DNA of 64,000 bases from Capra hircus (lineage: Eukaryota; Chordata; Mammalia; Artiodactyla; Bovidae). Below, in pieces: positions 1-10,207 of the stretch. The position numbers and the translations under genes were made by a program. The DNA is taken from NCBI RefSeq assembly GCF_001704415.2, contig NC_030822.1, positions 54,615,345 through 54,679,344 of the forward strand. The letters run 5' to 3'. Under the pieces are notes generated by a model. The model searched no databases and was not told the origin of the DNA. It saw only the letters and a program-made list of their open reading frames with translations. How positions within the stretch are numbered: the first letter of the stretch is position 1; each line of letters opens with the position of its first letter.

Positions 1-50
1 AACATCTCTCCTTCTCTGCTGGCTGTCTTCTCTCTGCCCATTCCCTAACA

Positions 51-517
51 CAGCAGTCTCCAACCTTTTCGGCACCAGGGACCGGTTTTGTGGAAGACAA
101 TTTTTCCACAGACCAGAGGTTAGGGGATGGTTTTGGGATGATTCAAGCCCATTACATTTATTGTGTACTTTAATAGTATTACATCAGCTCCACCACAGAT
201 CATCAGGCATTAGATCTCAGAGGCTGGGGTGGTGGTTGTTTAGCTGCTAAATCGTGTCCCACTCTTTGCGACTCAATGGACTGCAATATGCCAGGCTCCT
301 CTGTCCAGACAAGAATACTGGAGTGGGTAGCTGTTCCCTTCTCCAGGGCATCTTCCCAACCCAGGGATTGAAACCTGGGTCTTCTGCATTCCAGACAGAT
401 TCTTTACTGTCTGAGCCACCAGGAAGCCCTACTATCTCCTGGAGTTTGCTCAAATTCATGTCCACTGAGTTGGTGATGCTATCTAACCATCTTATCCTCA
501 GAGGTTGGGGACCCCTG
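51..517. mobile_element. hAT-superfamily non-autonomous DNA transposon, interrupted
   Basis: The ends form imperfect 15-bp terminal inverted repeats: CAGCAGTCTCCAACC at 51-65 and, reverse-complemented, CAGGGGTCCCCAACC at 503-517 (13 of 15 match). Flanking 8-mers CCCTAACA (43-50) and CTCTAACA (518-525) differ at one base, matching the 8-bp target duplication typical of hAT elements. The interior around 66-215 resembles a common mammalian repeat that I remember but cannot name with certainty. A retro-insert occupies 230-496, so the transposon itself is only about 190 bp. Confidence 0.75.
230..496 (-). mobile_element. Chimeric retro-insert: Bov-tA SINE joined to a BovB fragment
   Basis: Read on the minus strand, this is a 66-bp internal BovB piece (431-496) joined directly to the first bases of a Bov-tA SINE (230-430), which then runs to its 3' tail. 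A single near-perfect 14-bp target duplication, CTCAGAGGCTGGGG at 216-229 and CTCAGAGGTTGGGG at 497-510, flanks the whole block. The BovB 3' tail that should follow the fragment is absent. This suggests one insertion of a hybrid cDNA. Confidence 0.7.
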
Positions 518-600
518 CTCTAACAGATCCTCGGCATCTATAGGGCTTTTCTTCAGCTCTTTGTATCATTTGACACTGGTAACTACCGTGTTCTTTTTAA

Positions 601-760
601 GGGTGTTCCAGATGGTGTTGGTGGTAAAGAACCCACCTACCAGTGCAGGAGACATAAGAGATGCAGGTTCAATCCCTGGGTCCAGAAGATTCCCCAGAGG
701 AGGAAATGGCAACCCACTCCAGTGTTCTTGCCTGGAGAATCCCACGGACAGAGGAAGGGG
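601..760 (+). mobile_element. Bov-tA SINE lacking its 3' tail
   Basis: It matches the tRNA-derived body of Bov-tA, including the segments 'caatccctgggt' and 'ccactccagtgttcttgcctgg', but stops shortly after 'ggacagagga', about 70 bp before the usual end. An 11-bp direct repeat GTTCTTTTTAA flanks it at 590-600 and 761-771, so the truncated form appears to be what inserted. Confidence 0.8.
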
Positions 761-967
761 GTTCTTTTTAAAAATTCCCTCTCCTTTCGTTTTCAAAACA
801 GAAATGCCTTCTGATTCCTCTCTTCCTTCTCTGAGACTACTACTTCTTAAGCCCCATTGCCACTCTGTTTCTTTGCTTGCTCTTTCAGTGATTAAATTCT
901 TCTGGGTTCAGTTCTTTGCTCTTCCTCCCCACTCACATTCAGGCTCTCTTTCCCATCTCTGCCTCCT

Positions 968-1185
968 CTGGATCAGAAAGACCTATATTTGAATCCGATT
1001 CCATTATTTTCTGAGAGGTCAGAAGAGTTTACTTCACTTCTCTTTTTTTCTCTGAGGATAGTGATATCTACCTCAGTATCAATGTAGAGTAGATGAAATA
1101 ATCTATGTGAAACACGTAAATTGGTCTCATTTACAGCAAGTGCTCAGTAAATACTAGTAGTAGGAATGGTGATAATAATGTAGTT
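968..1185 (+). repeat. MIR SINE remnant
   Basis: The core pattern 'cagaaagacctatatttgaa', the later 'gagtagatgaaataatctatgtgaaa' type region and the tail 'gctcagtaaatactagtagtag' follow the MIR order of core, 3' conserved part and tail. It is strongly diverged, as expected of a mammal-wide element. Confidence 0.65.
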
Positions 1186-1197
1186 GTGTTGTTATTG

Positions 1198-1985
1198 TAA
1201 CCGTTTCTAACCTCACATATGCAGATGATACCACTCTAATGGCAGAAAGTGAAGAGGAACTAAAGAGCTCTTGACGAGGGTGAGAGAGGAGAGTGAAAAA
1301 GCTGGCTTAAAAAGCAGCATTTAAAAAATGAAGATCATGGCATCTGGTCCTGTCACTTCATGGCAAATAGAAGGGGAAAAAGTGGAAGCGATGACAGATT
1401 TTATTTTCTTGGGCTCCAAAATCACTGTGGCTGGTGACTTCAGCCATGAAATTAAAAGATGTGTGCTTCTTGGAAGGAAGGCTATGACAAACCTAAACAA
1501 CATATTAAAAAGCAGAGACATCACTTTTCCAACATAGGTCCATCTAGTCAAAGCTATGTATTCCCAGTAGTCATGTCTGGATGTGAGAGTTGGACCATAA
1601 AGAAGGCTGAGTGCTGAAGAATTGATGCTTTCAAACTGTGGTGCTGGAGAAGACTCTTGAGGGTCCATAGGACTGCAGGGAGATCAAACCAGTCAGTCCC
1701 AAAGGAAATCAACCCTGAATATTCACTGGAAGGACTGATGCTGAAGCTGCAATATTTTGGTCATCTGATGTGAAGAGCCAACTCATTGGAAAAGACCCTG
1801 ATGCTGGGAAGGATTGAGGGCAGGAGGAGAAGGGGGCACCAGAGTACAAGATGATTGGATGGCATCACTGACTCGATGGGCATGACATTGAGCAAACTCC
1901 AGGAGACAGTGAAGGAGAGGGGAGCCTGGCATGCTGCAGTCCAGGAGGTCACAAAGAGTCGAATTCAACTTAGCGACTGAACAAG
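1198..1985 (+). mobile_element. BovB LINE 3' fragment
   Basis: A 5'-truncated BovB beginning at the reverse-transcriptase active-site region: codons for YADD lie at 1217-1228, followed by the TTLMAESEEEL stretch. It continues to the 3' end 'gtcgaattcaacttagcgactgaac'. The frame is broken many times (for example the small frame at 1328-1537 is one surviving piece). It is an old, dead copy. Confidence 0.9.
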
Positions 1986-2067
1986 AACAATAAACCTCTA
2001 GGATTGCTAGCTTTCCTGAGGTCCATACAAAGATACTTAGCTGCCTACTGGAGACTCATATTTGGAC

Positions 2068-2276
2068 ACCTCGTGAGTCAGATAGTAAAGAATTCTCCTG
2101 CAGTGCAGAAGACATGCATTTAATCTCTGGGTCGGAAAGATCCCCTAGAGGAAGAAATGACTACCCATTCCAGTCTTCTTACCCAGAGAATTCCACGGAC
2201 AGAGGAGCCTGGTGGGTTGTAGTCCATGGGGCTGCAAAGAGTCAGAGGCAACCGAGTGACTAGCACTTTCACTTTT
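2068..2276 (+). mobile_element. Bov-tA SINE
   Basis: Full-length ruminant SINE order is visible: 'gtgagtcagatagtaaagaat', the degenerate B-box area 'tttaatctctgggt', the central 'cccattccagtcttctta' and the 3' part 'gtccatggggctgcaaagagtc'. Many transitions show it is not recent. Confidence 0.85.
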
Positions 2277-2559
2277 TCACTGGATACCATGCCAAACTTA
2301 AACTCTGTCTGAAGTCTTTAGTTGTTCTCTGGCTTCAATGCTTAGTAAATGTGACCTTAAATAAATTACTTATTTAAGCCTCAACTTCTCCATTTTTGAA
2401 AGGATGATAAATAAAAGGACTTTATTATTATTTATTAATTATTACTATTCGTCTTAAGAGTCAGTCTTCATTTTGCCTGTTCTACCCGGAGCAAAAGCCT
2501 GAGAAATGCCTTTTTTGGTCTCCCTCCTCTTCCTTATCCTCTACCTGCAGTTAGTCACC

Positions 2560-3090
2560 AACTACTGTTGATTCTATCAGCACTTCAGAAGCCTCTGCTT
2601 GCATTCATGCACTCCTTATCATTTCTCACAGAATTATTGTGTAACTTCCTAATTGGTCTCCTGGTCTCCAGGCTACCTCCCACCTTTCACCAGGATTTAT
2701 CTTTATTGAAGGCAGATCTGCTCATATCACTCAGCAGTAAAGGACTCAGATGTGTCCTTCTTATGTGACATGTGGACCTGGAAGGCCTGCGACCTCCCAG
2801 TCTTTATAGCCTCATCCCTTGTTCCTGGGACCCGTGGGTCCTACGCTGTCTGCTGACACTTGGGCAGCTGCCCCGTGCACTCCCAACTCTCATGCCTTCG
2901 TCCTTCCCCTGCTGGGGCTGCCCCTTTCTTTTTGCTTGGGCTGCTGTCCCCTCAACCACTCCCTGTGAATAAGTGCCCATAGCTCCTCCCCAAACTCCTC
3001 AGCCATCTGGTGAATTCTTGGTCATCCTTCAGTGGTGGGTGGATACATTGATAAATACGTTAATCTACTCTTTTTATTCTCTTTAGTCTT
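2560..3090 (+). repeat. L2 LINE remnant (probable)
   Basis: The order of phrases such as 'ttcctaattggtctcctggtctccaggct', 'agatctgctcatatcactc' and the later CT-rich part with 'cccctttctttttgcttgggctgctgtcccc' fits the L2 3' half in sense. Divergence is high and the boundaries are approximate. Confidence 0.5.
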
Positions 3091-3149
3091 AACTGTCCTT
3101 CCAGGTAACATTAATTGGTCCTTTTTAAAGAGGCCTTATAGTGGGTAAA

Positions 3150-3355
3150 GTCGATGAGTCAGTCTGTCTTGGTTAATAATGTAGCTGTAGAACTGGAATA
3201 AAACTGTTTAACCTGTGTCCCTAATCTGTAAAAAGTGGATAATGTTGCTCTCACTGTGAAGATTAAGTGAATTAATATGGGAAAAATGCTTTGAATAGAA
3301 CCTGCACATACAAAGTACTTCTTAAATATTGGGTAGTATTATTATTATTCTCAGA
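3150..3355 (+). repeat. MIR SINE remnant
   Basis: It contains 'gtttaacctgtgtccctaatctgtaaaa', 'gtgaagattaagtgaattaatatg' and the tail 'gtagtattattattattc', which is the 3' part of MIR in sense. The 5' part is too decayed to place exactly. Confidence 0.7.
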
Positions 3356-3367
3356 ACATCTCTTACA

Positions 3368-3530
3368 TACCTCACAATAGCATTTCCCTCTTTATTACAG
3401 TTGCTTTTTTGTTATGTTTTTTCCAGTAGATTGTGGCTTCTTTGAAGGTGAAGCTTGTGTTTTAGTCATCTCTGTGTCTTTGGTGTCAAGTACACAGGAG
3501 CCCCCAGTAAACACTGACTCTGTCACGCTG
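3368..3530 (+). repeat. L2 LINE 3'-end remnant
   Basis: The 'tagattgtggcttctttgaaggtgaagcttgtgttttagtcatctctgtgtcttt' pattern followed by a 'cagtaaacactgactc' type end resembles the terminal 150 bp of L2 in sense. Assignment is from remembered family features. Confidence 0.5.
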
Positions 3531-4019
3531 TTTGCTTGACTCATAATAAAGCACTGGATCCTCCCATGTTTTAGCCATCAGCCAGCATCTTACCTCTTCT
3601 GGAAATGACTGCTTCTGCAAGTGTGGCATTAGAGACACAAAACTGTTTGCTCCTAACCTCAGTGAGCTCTTTGACCAGAAATTTGGTATTGCAACGAAGC
3701 TTCCTACCTATAGTAGGCAGAATGCAACCGATGGCCTGTGGTCTTTGCAGAAGTTTCTCCCAGAATGTGAGAGAACCGCTAATGTTTTTTGTTTAAAGGG
3801 ACACAGTTCAAGGCTAGAAAGTATTTTCTATCACGCCTTTTTGTTTGTTTGGTTTGTTGAGTATAGGTAGAGCTGTTTCTACCTTTTCAACTTTATTAAA
3901 ATGTTAAAACTTTTCCCTTTTAATGATTCAGAGAAGAGATTTCTTTATTGTAAACATAATATAGAGCTTATAATGAATGCCAGATTTGGGCTCTTTATAG
4001 ATGATTCTGGAATATTAAG

Positions 4020-4325
4020 TCATTAAGTCCCATGTGGTCTGGTTCCATTGCCAGCCCCTGACACCTCAGCATGTCTGGGCTATTGCAATAGTAACTGGTC
4101 TTTCTACCTTTATGCTTTTATCTCCAGTCTGTTCTTTATACTGCTGCCATGTTAATCTTTCAGAAGTCCTGTTCTGATTTTTTCCATGCATTAAAAATAA
4201 TCCTCCAAGAGTACCCCCTTGTGTACAGGGTAAATTCTAAACTCTTTACCATTCAGGATGCTCTACAGTCTGGCTCCTATTATCTTTTCTACTTTATATT
4301 CCACTGTACGCTAGAATGAACTTTG
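4020..4325 (+). repeat. L2 LINE remnant
   Basis: Phrases 'ctattgcaatagtaactggtct', 'ctgctgccatgttaatctttcagaagtcc' and 'tctacagtctggctcctatta' follow the order of the L2 reverse-transcriptase 3' region in sense. It is old and has no open frame. Confidence 0.6.
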
Positions 4326-4329
4326 TAGA

Positions 4330-5240
4330 TTATCTGGGCTAGTTGTGATTTGCGTAATGTGAATTACGTTTTCCCTTTTTACCTACTGGGAGTGTTTTCC
4401 ATTCTTTTCCCGTTTTTCTTTTGAAATTCTGCCCTTCTTTCAAGATATATATTTTGAAACCCTTTCGTTTTGAAATAATTATAGACTCAAGAAATCGCAG
4501 AGTAGTACATAAAGTACTGTGTACCTTTCTGCCAGCCTCCCCCAATGATAATATATAATTGTAGTATAATACAAGATCCATTTTGAAATTTCATTTTAAA
4601 GAATATTCTCAGTGGAAGGAAAAAACTTCTCTTTAAACTTCTCTTTCTTTTTTTTCTTTCTTTTCTTCTTTTTATCTGTCTCCTCCTTCCTTCCTTCTCC
4701 CCCACTTTTTTTTTTTTAAGGGCTGTATTGGACTTGTGGAAGTGGCCAGAAGTCATTTGAACTCATGTCTGTAAAACAAACTAGATGGGTGATCAAACTG
4801 GGTAGTATGGTGTGTGGTCCTTAATAGTGAAAAGGCATGGCTATATGATATTGTAAGACTGATTTTTATTTGCTTTTATGAACCGGCCTTGAAATTAATT
4901 TCAAAAGAGGAGTTTCCATAGAGGGAATGGGTGAATAACCTCCTAAAGTAATTAAAGGAGGCACAGTCCTCATTTAGATGTGAATATTCTAATATATCGG
5001 TTAAGATACTCTCGATATATTTTTAGCCATACCATTTATATTCTCCTTTAATGCTTATATTCTTACAGAGATTATTTTTAAAAATAAGCTAGTGTTAAAA
5101 CACACAATGCATTGTGAAAAAGAGTTTGTTTTCCTCAAAATTGAAGTAGAGTTGATTTACAGTGTTGTGTTATCCTTAGGCTCATTTTTTAAAGAAGGCA
5201 GAAGGCTTGTAAAGGAAGAGATTTTGGAAAATAAAGTTTA
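4330..5240. other. Mostly unassigned sequence with a pyrimidine tract
   Basis: A T/C-rich low-complexity block lies at 4618-4718, ending in a run of T. A short piece at 5140-5175 ('gttgatttacagtgttgtgtta') matches the antisense-type L1 3'-end sequence seen again at 44170 and 53280. The rest shows no gene and no repeat I can name. Confidence 0.5.
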
Positions 5241-5244
5241 TTTT

Positions 5245-5912
5245 CCAAATTGGAATCCTCATACATTGTTGGTGGGAATATAAAACAGTACAGCCACTTT
5301 GGAAAACAATTTGGCAGGTTCTCAAAAAGTTAAACATAGAGTTACCATATGACCCAGCAATTCTACTCCTAGGTATATACCCAAGAAATCTGAAACATAT
5401 GTTCACACAAAAACATGTACACAAATGTTCATAGCAGCGGTATACATAATAGCCCCAAAGTGGAAGCAACCCAAATACCCATCAGCTGATGAATGAAAAA
5501 ACAAAATGAGGTATTTCCATACAGTGGAATATATTTCAGCCATAAAAAGTGATGAAGTACTGATAACACAGCAACATGGATGAAGCTTGAAAACGTTTTG
5601 CTAAGTGAAAGAAGCCAGGCACAAAAGGCCCCATACTGTATGATACCCTTTATATGAAATATCCAGAAAAGGCAGATGACAGAGACGGAAAGTGGATGGT
5701 GGTTGTTAGGCGCTGCAAGGCGATGAGAGAGGAGGGAATGGAGAGTGGCTGCTAGTGGGTGTAGAACTTCTTTTGTGGGTGATGTAAACATTCTGGAATT
5801 AGCGGAGATAGTTGCACAGTCTTCCAGATACACACACACACACAAAAAACCCCATTGAATTATATACTTTAAAAGGGTGAATTTCATAGTATGTGAATTG
5901 TATCTCAAAAAT
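5245..5912 (+). mobile_element. L1M-type LINE 3' end
   Basis: It runs in sense from the C-terminal end of ORF2 through the 3' UTR. Recognisable phrases are 'acattgttggtgggaata', 'ccatatgacccagcaattc', 'agcccaaagtggaagcaacccaaat' in modified form, and 'gtgaattgtatctcaaaaa' close to the end. A short (CA)n lies at 5828-5846. The frame has many stops; it is an old, dead copy. Confidence 0.85.
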
Positions 5913-6895
5913 ACAGTTGCAGCTTCCTGTATTAAATTGTGATCTGGTTTATGGTCTTGTTTGCCTGGTGTGATGGAACATGAGTGTAAGATTACTTACA
6001 TTTGAGCTCCAAATAGGGCCAGAGGTTAGTGGGAGCAGGGAGTGTGTGACTTGTCAGACCTAAGCCTGGTAGCTGCTCAGTGCCCTGTGAGACTAGTGGG
6101 CAGAACAGAAGTAGGAGCAGATCAGATAAGGATGGAATTACCTTCTCTTAGAATTCAGACAAATATCTTAACGCGTACAGAGATCAAGAAATGTTTTAAA
6201 CAGAGCAGGTTCTGTCCTGTTAAATTTAGGCTAAAGTTCTTGCCATTTTGTCTTGGATGTGTACCTCACAGATCTTGAGAAATCTGTCTCGTTGTGAACT
6301 ATAAGGAAATAGGCATTATGCATTTAAAAGTTTTTATTAATTTTTAAAATTAAATCAGTTTGGGTTTTCATAAAAGTCAAAAATATAATTTTTATCAGTG
6401 ACATACTTTTTCTCATATTTGCTTAAAAGCACTTTCTAGTTTTTCTCCAAGTAATCTGTGTGTTTGTGGTATAAAAGCCATTATATGGGTAGAAGGGATA
6501 CCACATGGTAGCCATCTTGCTCAGTTATTCTTTGGCAGGCTGAACTATGTGTTTGTTTTAAAAATAAATCACACTGCCATATCTGAATAAGACTTTAGTC
6601 TTATTTAAATAAATGTATGAGAGATGTGGAAAAATAGTAAAATTTGCCTAATAGCAGGTAATGTGCAGTGAGTCTTTGTGTCTGTGAGGCATGGTTGTCA
6701 TTTTAGTGAGTTCCAGTAAATGAAGCCAGCTGAGTGCTTTAGAGGAGTGATCTTCAGATTGGAGTCCATGTCTAAAGGTATCTAGGCTGGATGGTTCTGA
6801 GAGCTCTCAGTGTTCATCTTTTACACTCTTCCCTGAAATTGATGTGTCTGAAGACAATACTGGCATAATCCTCACTCTCTTTCCTTACCCTCCCT
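5913..6895. other. Unassigned sequence
   Basis: No repeat or coding exon could be recognised. It is AT-rich, and the short frames it contains show no protein motif. Confidence 0.5.
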
Positions 6896-7222
6896 TTGTT
6901 GTTGTTGTTCAGTTGCTAAGTTGTGCCTGACTTTTTGTGACCCTCATGGGCTGCAGCATGCCAGGCTTCCTTGTCTTTCATTATCTCCTGGAGTTTGCTC
7001 AAACTCAGGTCCACTGAGTCGGTGATACCATTCAACCATCTCATCCTCTGTGGCCCCCTTCTCCTCCTGCCCTCAGTCTTTCCCAGCATCAGGGTCTTTT
7101 CCAGTGAGTCAGTTCTTTCCATCAGGTGGCCAAAGTATTGGAGCTTTAGCTTCAGCATCAATCCTGCCAATGAATGTTGAGGTTTGATTTCCGTTAGGGT
7201 TGACTGGTTTGATCTCCAGCTC
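6896..7222 (-). mobile_element. BovB LINE 3' fragment
   Basis: Minus-strand BovB tail with '(gtt)n-cagttgctaagttgtgcctgac' at its 3' end (left) and truncation near 'tggtttgatctcc' on the right. The ORF2 remnant encodes the LKLKLQYFGHLM stretch found in the other BovB copies. Confidence 0.9.
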
Positions 7223-7469
7223 TTCTGATTTACAAAAGAAAAATCCTTACCTTTCACTCATCTTAAATCTCCCCAATGTATGTTTCTCTGAGGTGTAAAA
7301 TTCTCCAGGGTTCCAACAAAGGGATAGTTGTGACACTGATGTCAAGTATGAAACTTTTGACGTCAAGTATGAAACTTCCCTTTATCAAGGTATATACCCT
7401 TTTCCATACATCTGAGTAAGAGCTGAATCTCCAAAAAAAGAATTAATTTTTATGGTTAGTTATCAAAAC

Positions 7470-7668
7470 TTATGGGCTTCTCTGGTGGCTCAGACAGTAA
7501 AGAACCTGCCTACAATGCAGATCAGGGTTTGATCCCTGGGTCAGGAAGATCCTCAGGAGAAGGGCATGGCAGTCCACTCCAGTATTCTTGCCTGGAGAAC
7601 CCCATAGACAGAGGAGCCTGGAGGGCTACAGTCCATGGGCTCGCAAAGAATCGAACACGACTGAGCTA
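7470..7668 (+). mobile_element. Bov-tA SINE
   Basis: It starts 'gggcttctctggtggctcag', carries 'gtttgatccctgggt' at the B-box position, and ends in the BovB-like tail 'gcaaagaatcgaacacgactgagc'. It appears full length. Confidence 0.9.
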
Positions 7669-8528
7669 TATGTATTTGCCTTGTTTTCACCAATTGTAAC
7701 TACAATAAAAGTAACAGGAACTCAATCCAAAAGAAGTACTTTAAATAAAAAACAATACTCATATTTTTGTTATAGGAAAGTATGATAAAAGAAATTATAT
7801 TAAAATGAAATACTATGGAAGAAGAATAGAAATATAATTTCAAGGAGAGAAAGAAGTAATGTAACATTTCATATAAGAAATGAGGATTCTATTATAGTTT
7901 TGAAATGGAGGATGGTGGTTATCAAATTGCTCAAGTGTTTAGATTTCATTGGATGTATTTAAATTAATGACATAATCGTTTATTTTTTTAGATGTCAGTT
8001 TTAAATTGACCTTTAAATAAAGGCCAGTTTACTTTAAAGGAAAGTACAGTGTTTGCAATGATTTAAACTTCTTATGAAAAGATTTTCAGTATCAACTTAA
8101 AAATATTCAAGGATTTTTTCCTCCCAGTTTTATTTTAGGGGGTGTATAAGGAAAACTTTTGAAAGATAATACTCCAAAGAATATAGAGATCAACAAGAAA
8201 CCATATATCTGCCCTCAAGAAACTTTTTAGTGAAATGATAGAATGGGGACCTATGCACATTTGGCTTAAATAAAGCCTTTATTTGGTTGTATTTTGCTGC
8301 TTATTTAGTATGGACATTGTGCCTCAGTGTTGCATCGTGCTTGTTAAAATGACCCTTGAATAGTGATTTAGCTCATATGTGCTCTGTTTCCACATACGCT
8401 ATTGTGCAGAACAGAGAGGGACTGTATCTCTTAAAAGACAGATGGATAGGAAAAGTGCCCACTGCACTCAGCACTGATGAATAGTGGAGCTGTCTCTCAT
8501 TGTCTGGTCCCTGTGGTCATGAAGAACG
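7669..8528. other. Unassigned AT-rich sequence
   Basis: No feature was recognised. The small frames here are interrupted quickly and have no recognisable motif. Confidence 0.5.
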
Positions 8529-8529
8529 T

Positions 8530-8660
8530 GAGACCAGAGTCAGGAGATCCCAGTTCATGCCCTTACTACCCCTAGGCCTTGTGACCTTGGCCAAATCACT
8601 TTAAACACATTTGCACTCAAATTTCCTTTATAAAAAAAAGTTTAAACTGGGTAATGATCT
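8530..8660 (+). repeat. MIR SINE remnant
   Basis: It carries 'agagtcaggagatcccagtt' followed by 'ccttgtgaccttggccaaatcactt', the MIR core in sense. Confidence 0.7.
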
Positions 8661-8991
8661 AGCTCAGAAATTAAGAACCAGCCACTTCATACATTTTCAC
8701 ACAGTGCCTTAATTTTGGAAGTGATAACAGTAGCAGACTTTAAATGCCCAAAATACTGGAGCAGATTACTTGCTTAACGTAATGTAGAGAAGAATAACCT
8801 ACTACTTGTCATTTATCTGAAGTGTGATTAAGACAGTGTGTTATGCAGCCTGTCAGAAGTGTGGGTTGTCCACCACCCACCCCTGCCCTTTTTATCTGGG
8901 AGGGGAGGAAGGAGAATTTCCTCTACTTTTTTAAGAATTAGAAAAATTGTACACAAAATTAGTAACCGAGAATCCCAATTTTAGCTTCATC

Positions 8992-9100
8992 AGTTCAGTT
9001 CAGTCGCTCAGTCGTGTCCGACTCTTTGCGACCCCGTGAATCACAACACGCCAGGCCTCCCTGTCCATCACCAACTCCCCGAGTTCACTCAGACTCATAG
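8992..9100 (-). mobile_element. BovB LINE 3'-terminal fragment
   Basis: About 105 bp of the BovB 3' end on the minus strand ('cagttcagtcgctcagtcg' to 'gagttcactcagactca'). It is close to the sequence of the youngest BovB copies here, and has been truncated at its 5' end. Confidence 0.85.
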
Positions 9101-9149
9101 CAGGGCCTTTATTGAAAGCCACTTTTTTGTAATGCTGTAGCATTTTGTA

Positions 9150-9369
9150 ATGACTTGCCTGGTGGCTCAGACGGTAAAGCGTCTGCCTGCAATGCGGGAG
9201 ACCCGGCTTCGATCCCTGGGTTGGGAAGATCTCCTGGAGAAGGAAATGGCAACCCACTCCAGTATTCTTGCCTGGAGAATCCCACAGATGGAGGAGCCTG
9301 GTAGGCTGCAGTCCATGGGGTCGCAAAGAGTCAGACACGACTGAGCGACTTCACTCACTCACTCACTCA
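9150..9369 (+). mobile_element. Bov-tA SINE, well preserved
   Basis: It has a clear tRNA-like B-box area 'ggcttcgatccctgggt' near 9205-9221, the central 'ccactccagtattcttgcctgg', and the BovB-type tail ending in a (TCAC)n stretch at 9350-9368. CpG sites are retained, which suggests a younger copy. Confidence 0.9.
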
Positions 9370-9826
9370 GCAGCATATTAAAGTGGATTATAGATTACAG
9401 ACAGCTCCAAGCTTTGCTCTTAAGGGTCAGAGGTGGAAACCAAGAGAGCCATTACGGTTCACTCTTGTCATGGACTGGGCCTCTTGGGTTCTTTATGGAG
9501 CTAATGTGAAACTTTCTGGAAGAGCTCCACTAGAATGGCTTTCCTGGGGGCTTATGAAGCTTACATGCTGAAACCGATACTCTTGTAGTACAAGAATAAC
9601 TACAATGTGGAGGGGAGATGCCACATGCAGTTCTCATTCCCCAAAATCCCTTGGCTGGTGAACAGAGATTTTTCCCGTCAGTAAGCAGATATTTGATTAT
9701 ATTTTGACAGATTCTTTCTAAACAACTTTTGGAAGAGACTACTTTGCTACTGTTTTGTATCTTTGGATGTTAAGAATAATAATGTGGGTAGAATTAACTT
9801 GTGGTAGTTTTAACATATACAAATTG

Positions 9827-10207
9827 TTGTTGTTCAGTCACTAAGTTGTGTCCGACCCTTTGTGACCCCATGAACTGCAGCATGCCAGGCTTCCCTGTCC
9901 TTTACTATCTCCCGGAGTTTGCTCAGATTCATGTCCATTGAGTTGGTGATGCTATCTAACCATGTCATCCTCTGCTGCCTGCTTGTACTCTTGCCTTTTG
10001 CCTTTCCCTGCATCAGGGTCTTTTCCGGTGAATTGGCTTTTCTCGTCAGGTGGTCAAAGTACTGGAGCTTCAACTTTAGCATCAGTTCAGTTCAGTTCAG
10101 TCGCTCAGTCGTGTCTGACTCTTTGCGACCCCATGAATCGCAGCACACCAGGCCTCCCTGTCCATCAGTCCTTGTAATGAATATTCAGGGTTGATTTCCT
10201 TTAGGAT
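9827..10207 (-). mobile_element. BovB LINE 3' fragment, interrupted by a second BovB
   Basis: An older minus-strand BovB runs 9827-10086 and resumes at about 10170 ('ccttgtaatgaatattcagggttgatttcct'). The interruption is a separate short BovB insert. Its 5' truncation lies near 10207. Confidence 0.9.
10087..10162 (-). mobile_element. Short BovB 3' end inserted into the older BovB
   Basis: Only the last ~76 bp of BovB is present. The 7-bp direct repeat CATCAGT occurs at 10080-10086 and 10163-10169, and the host BovB consensus is continuous once one copy and the insert are removed. It is the same orientation as the host copy. Confidence 0.8.

Noticed and set aside
9150..9369. tRNA-like A/B-box sequences in Bov-tA copies (also 62878-62886)
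   Set aside because: They are promoter relics of tRNA-derived SINEs; no cloverleaf with acceptor and anticodon stems can be drawn, so they are not tRNA genes.
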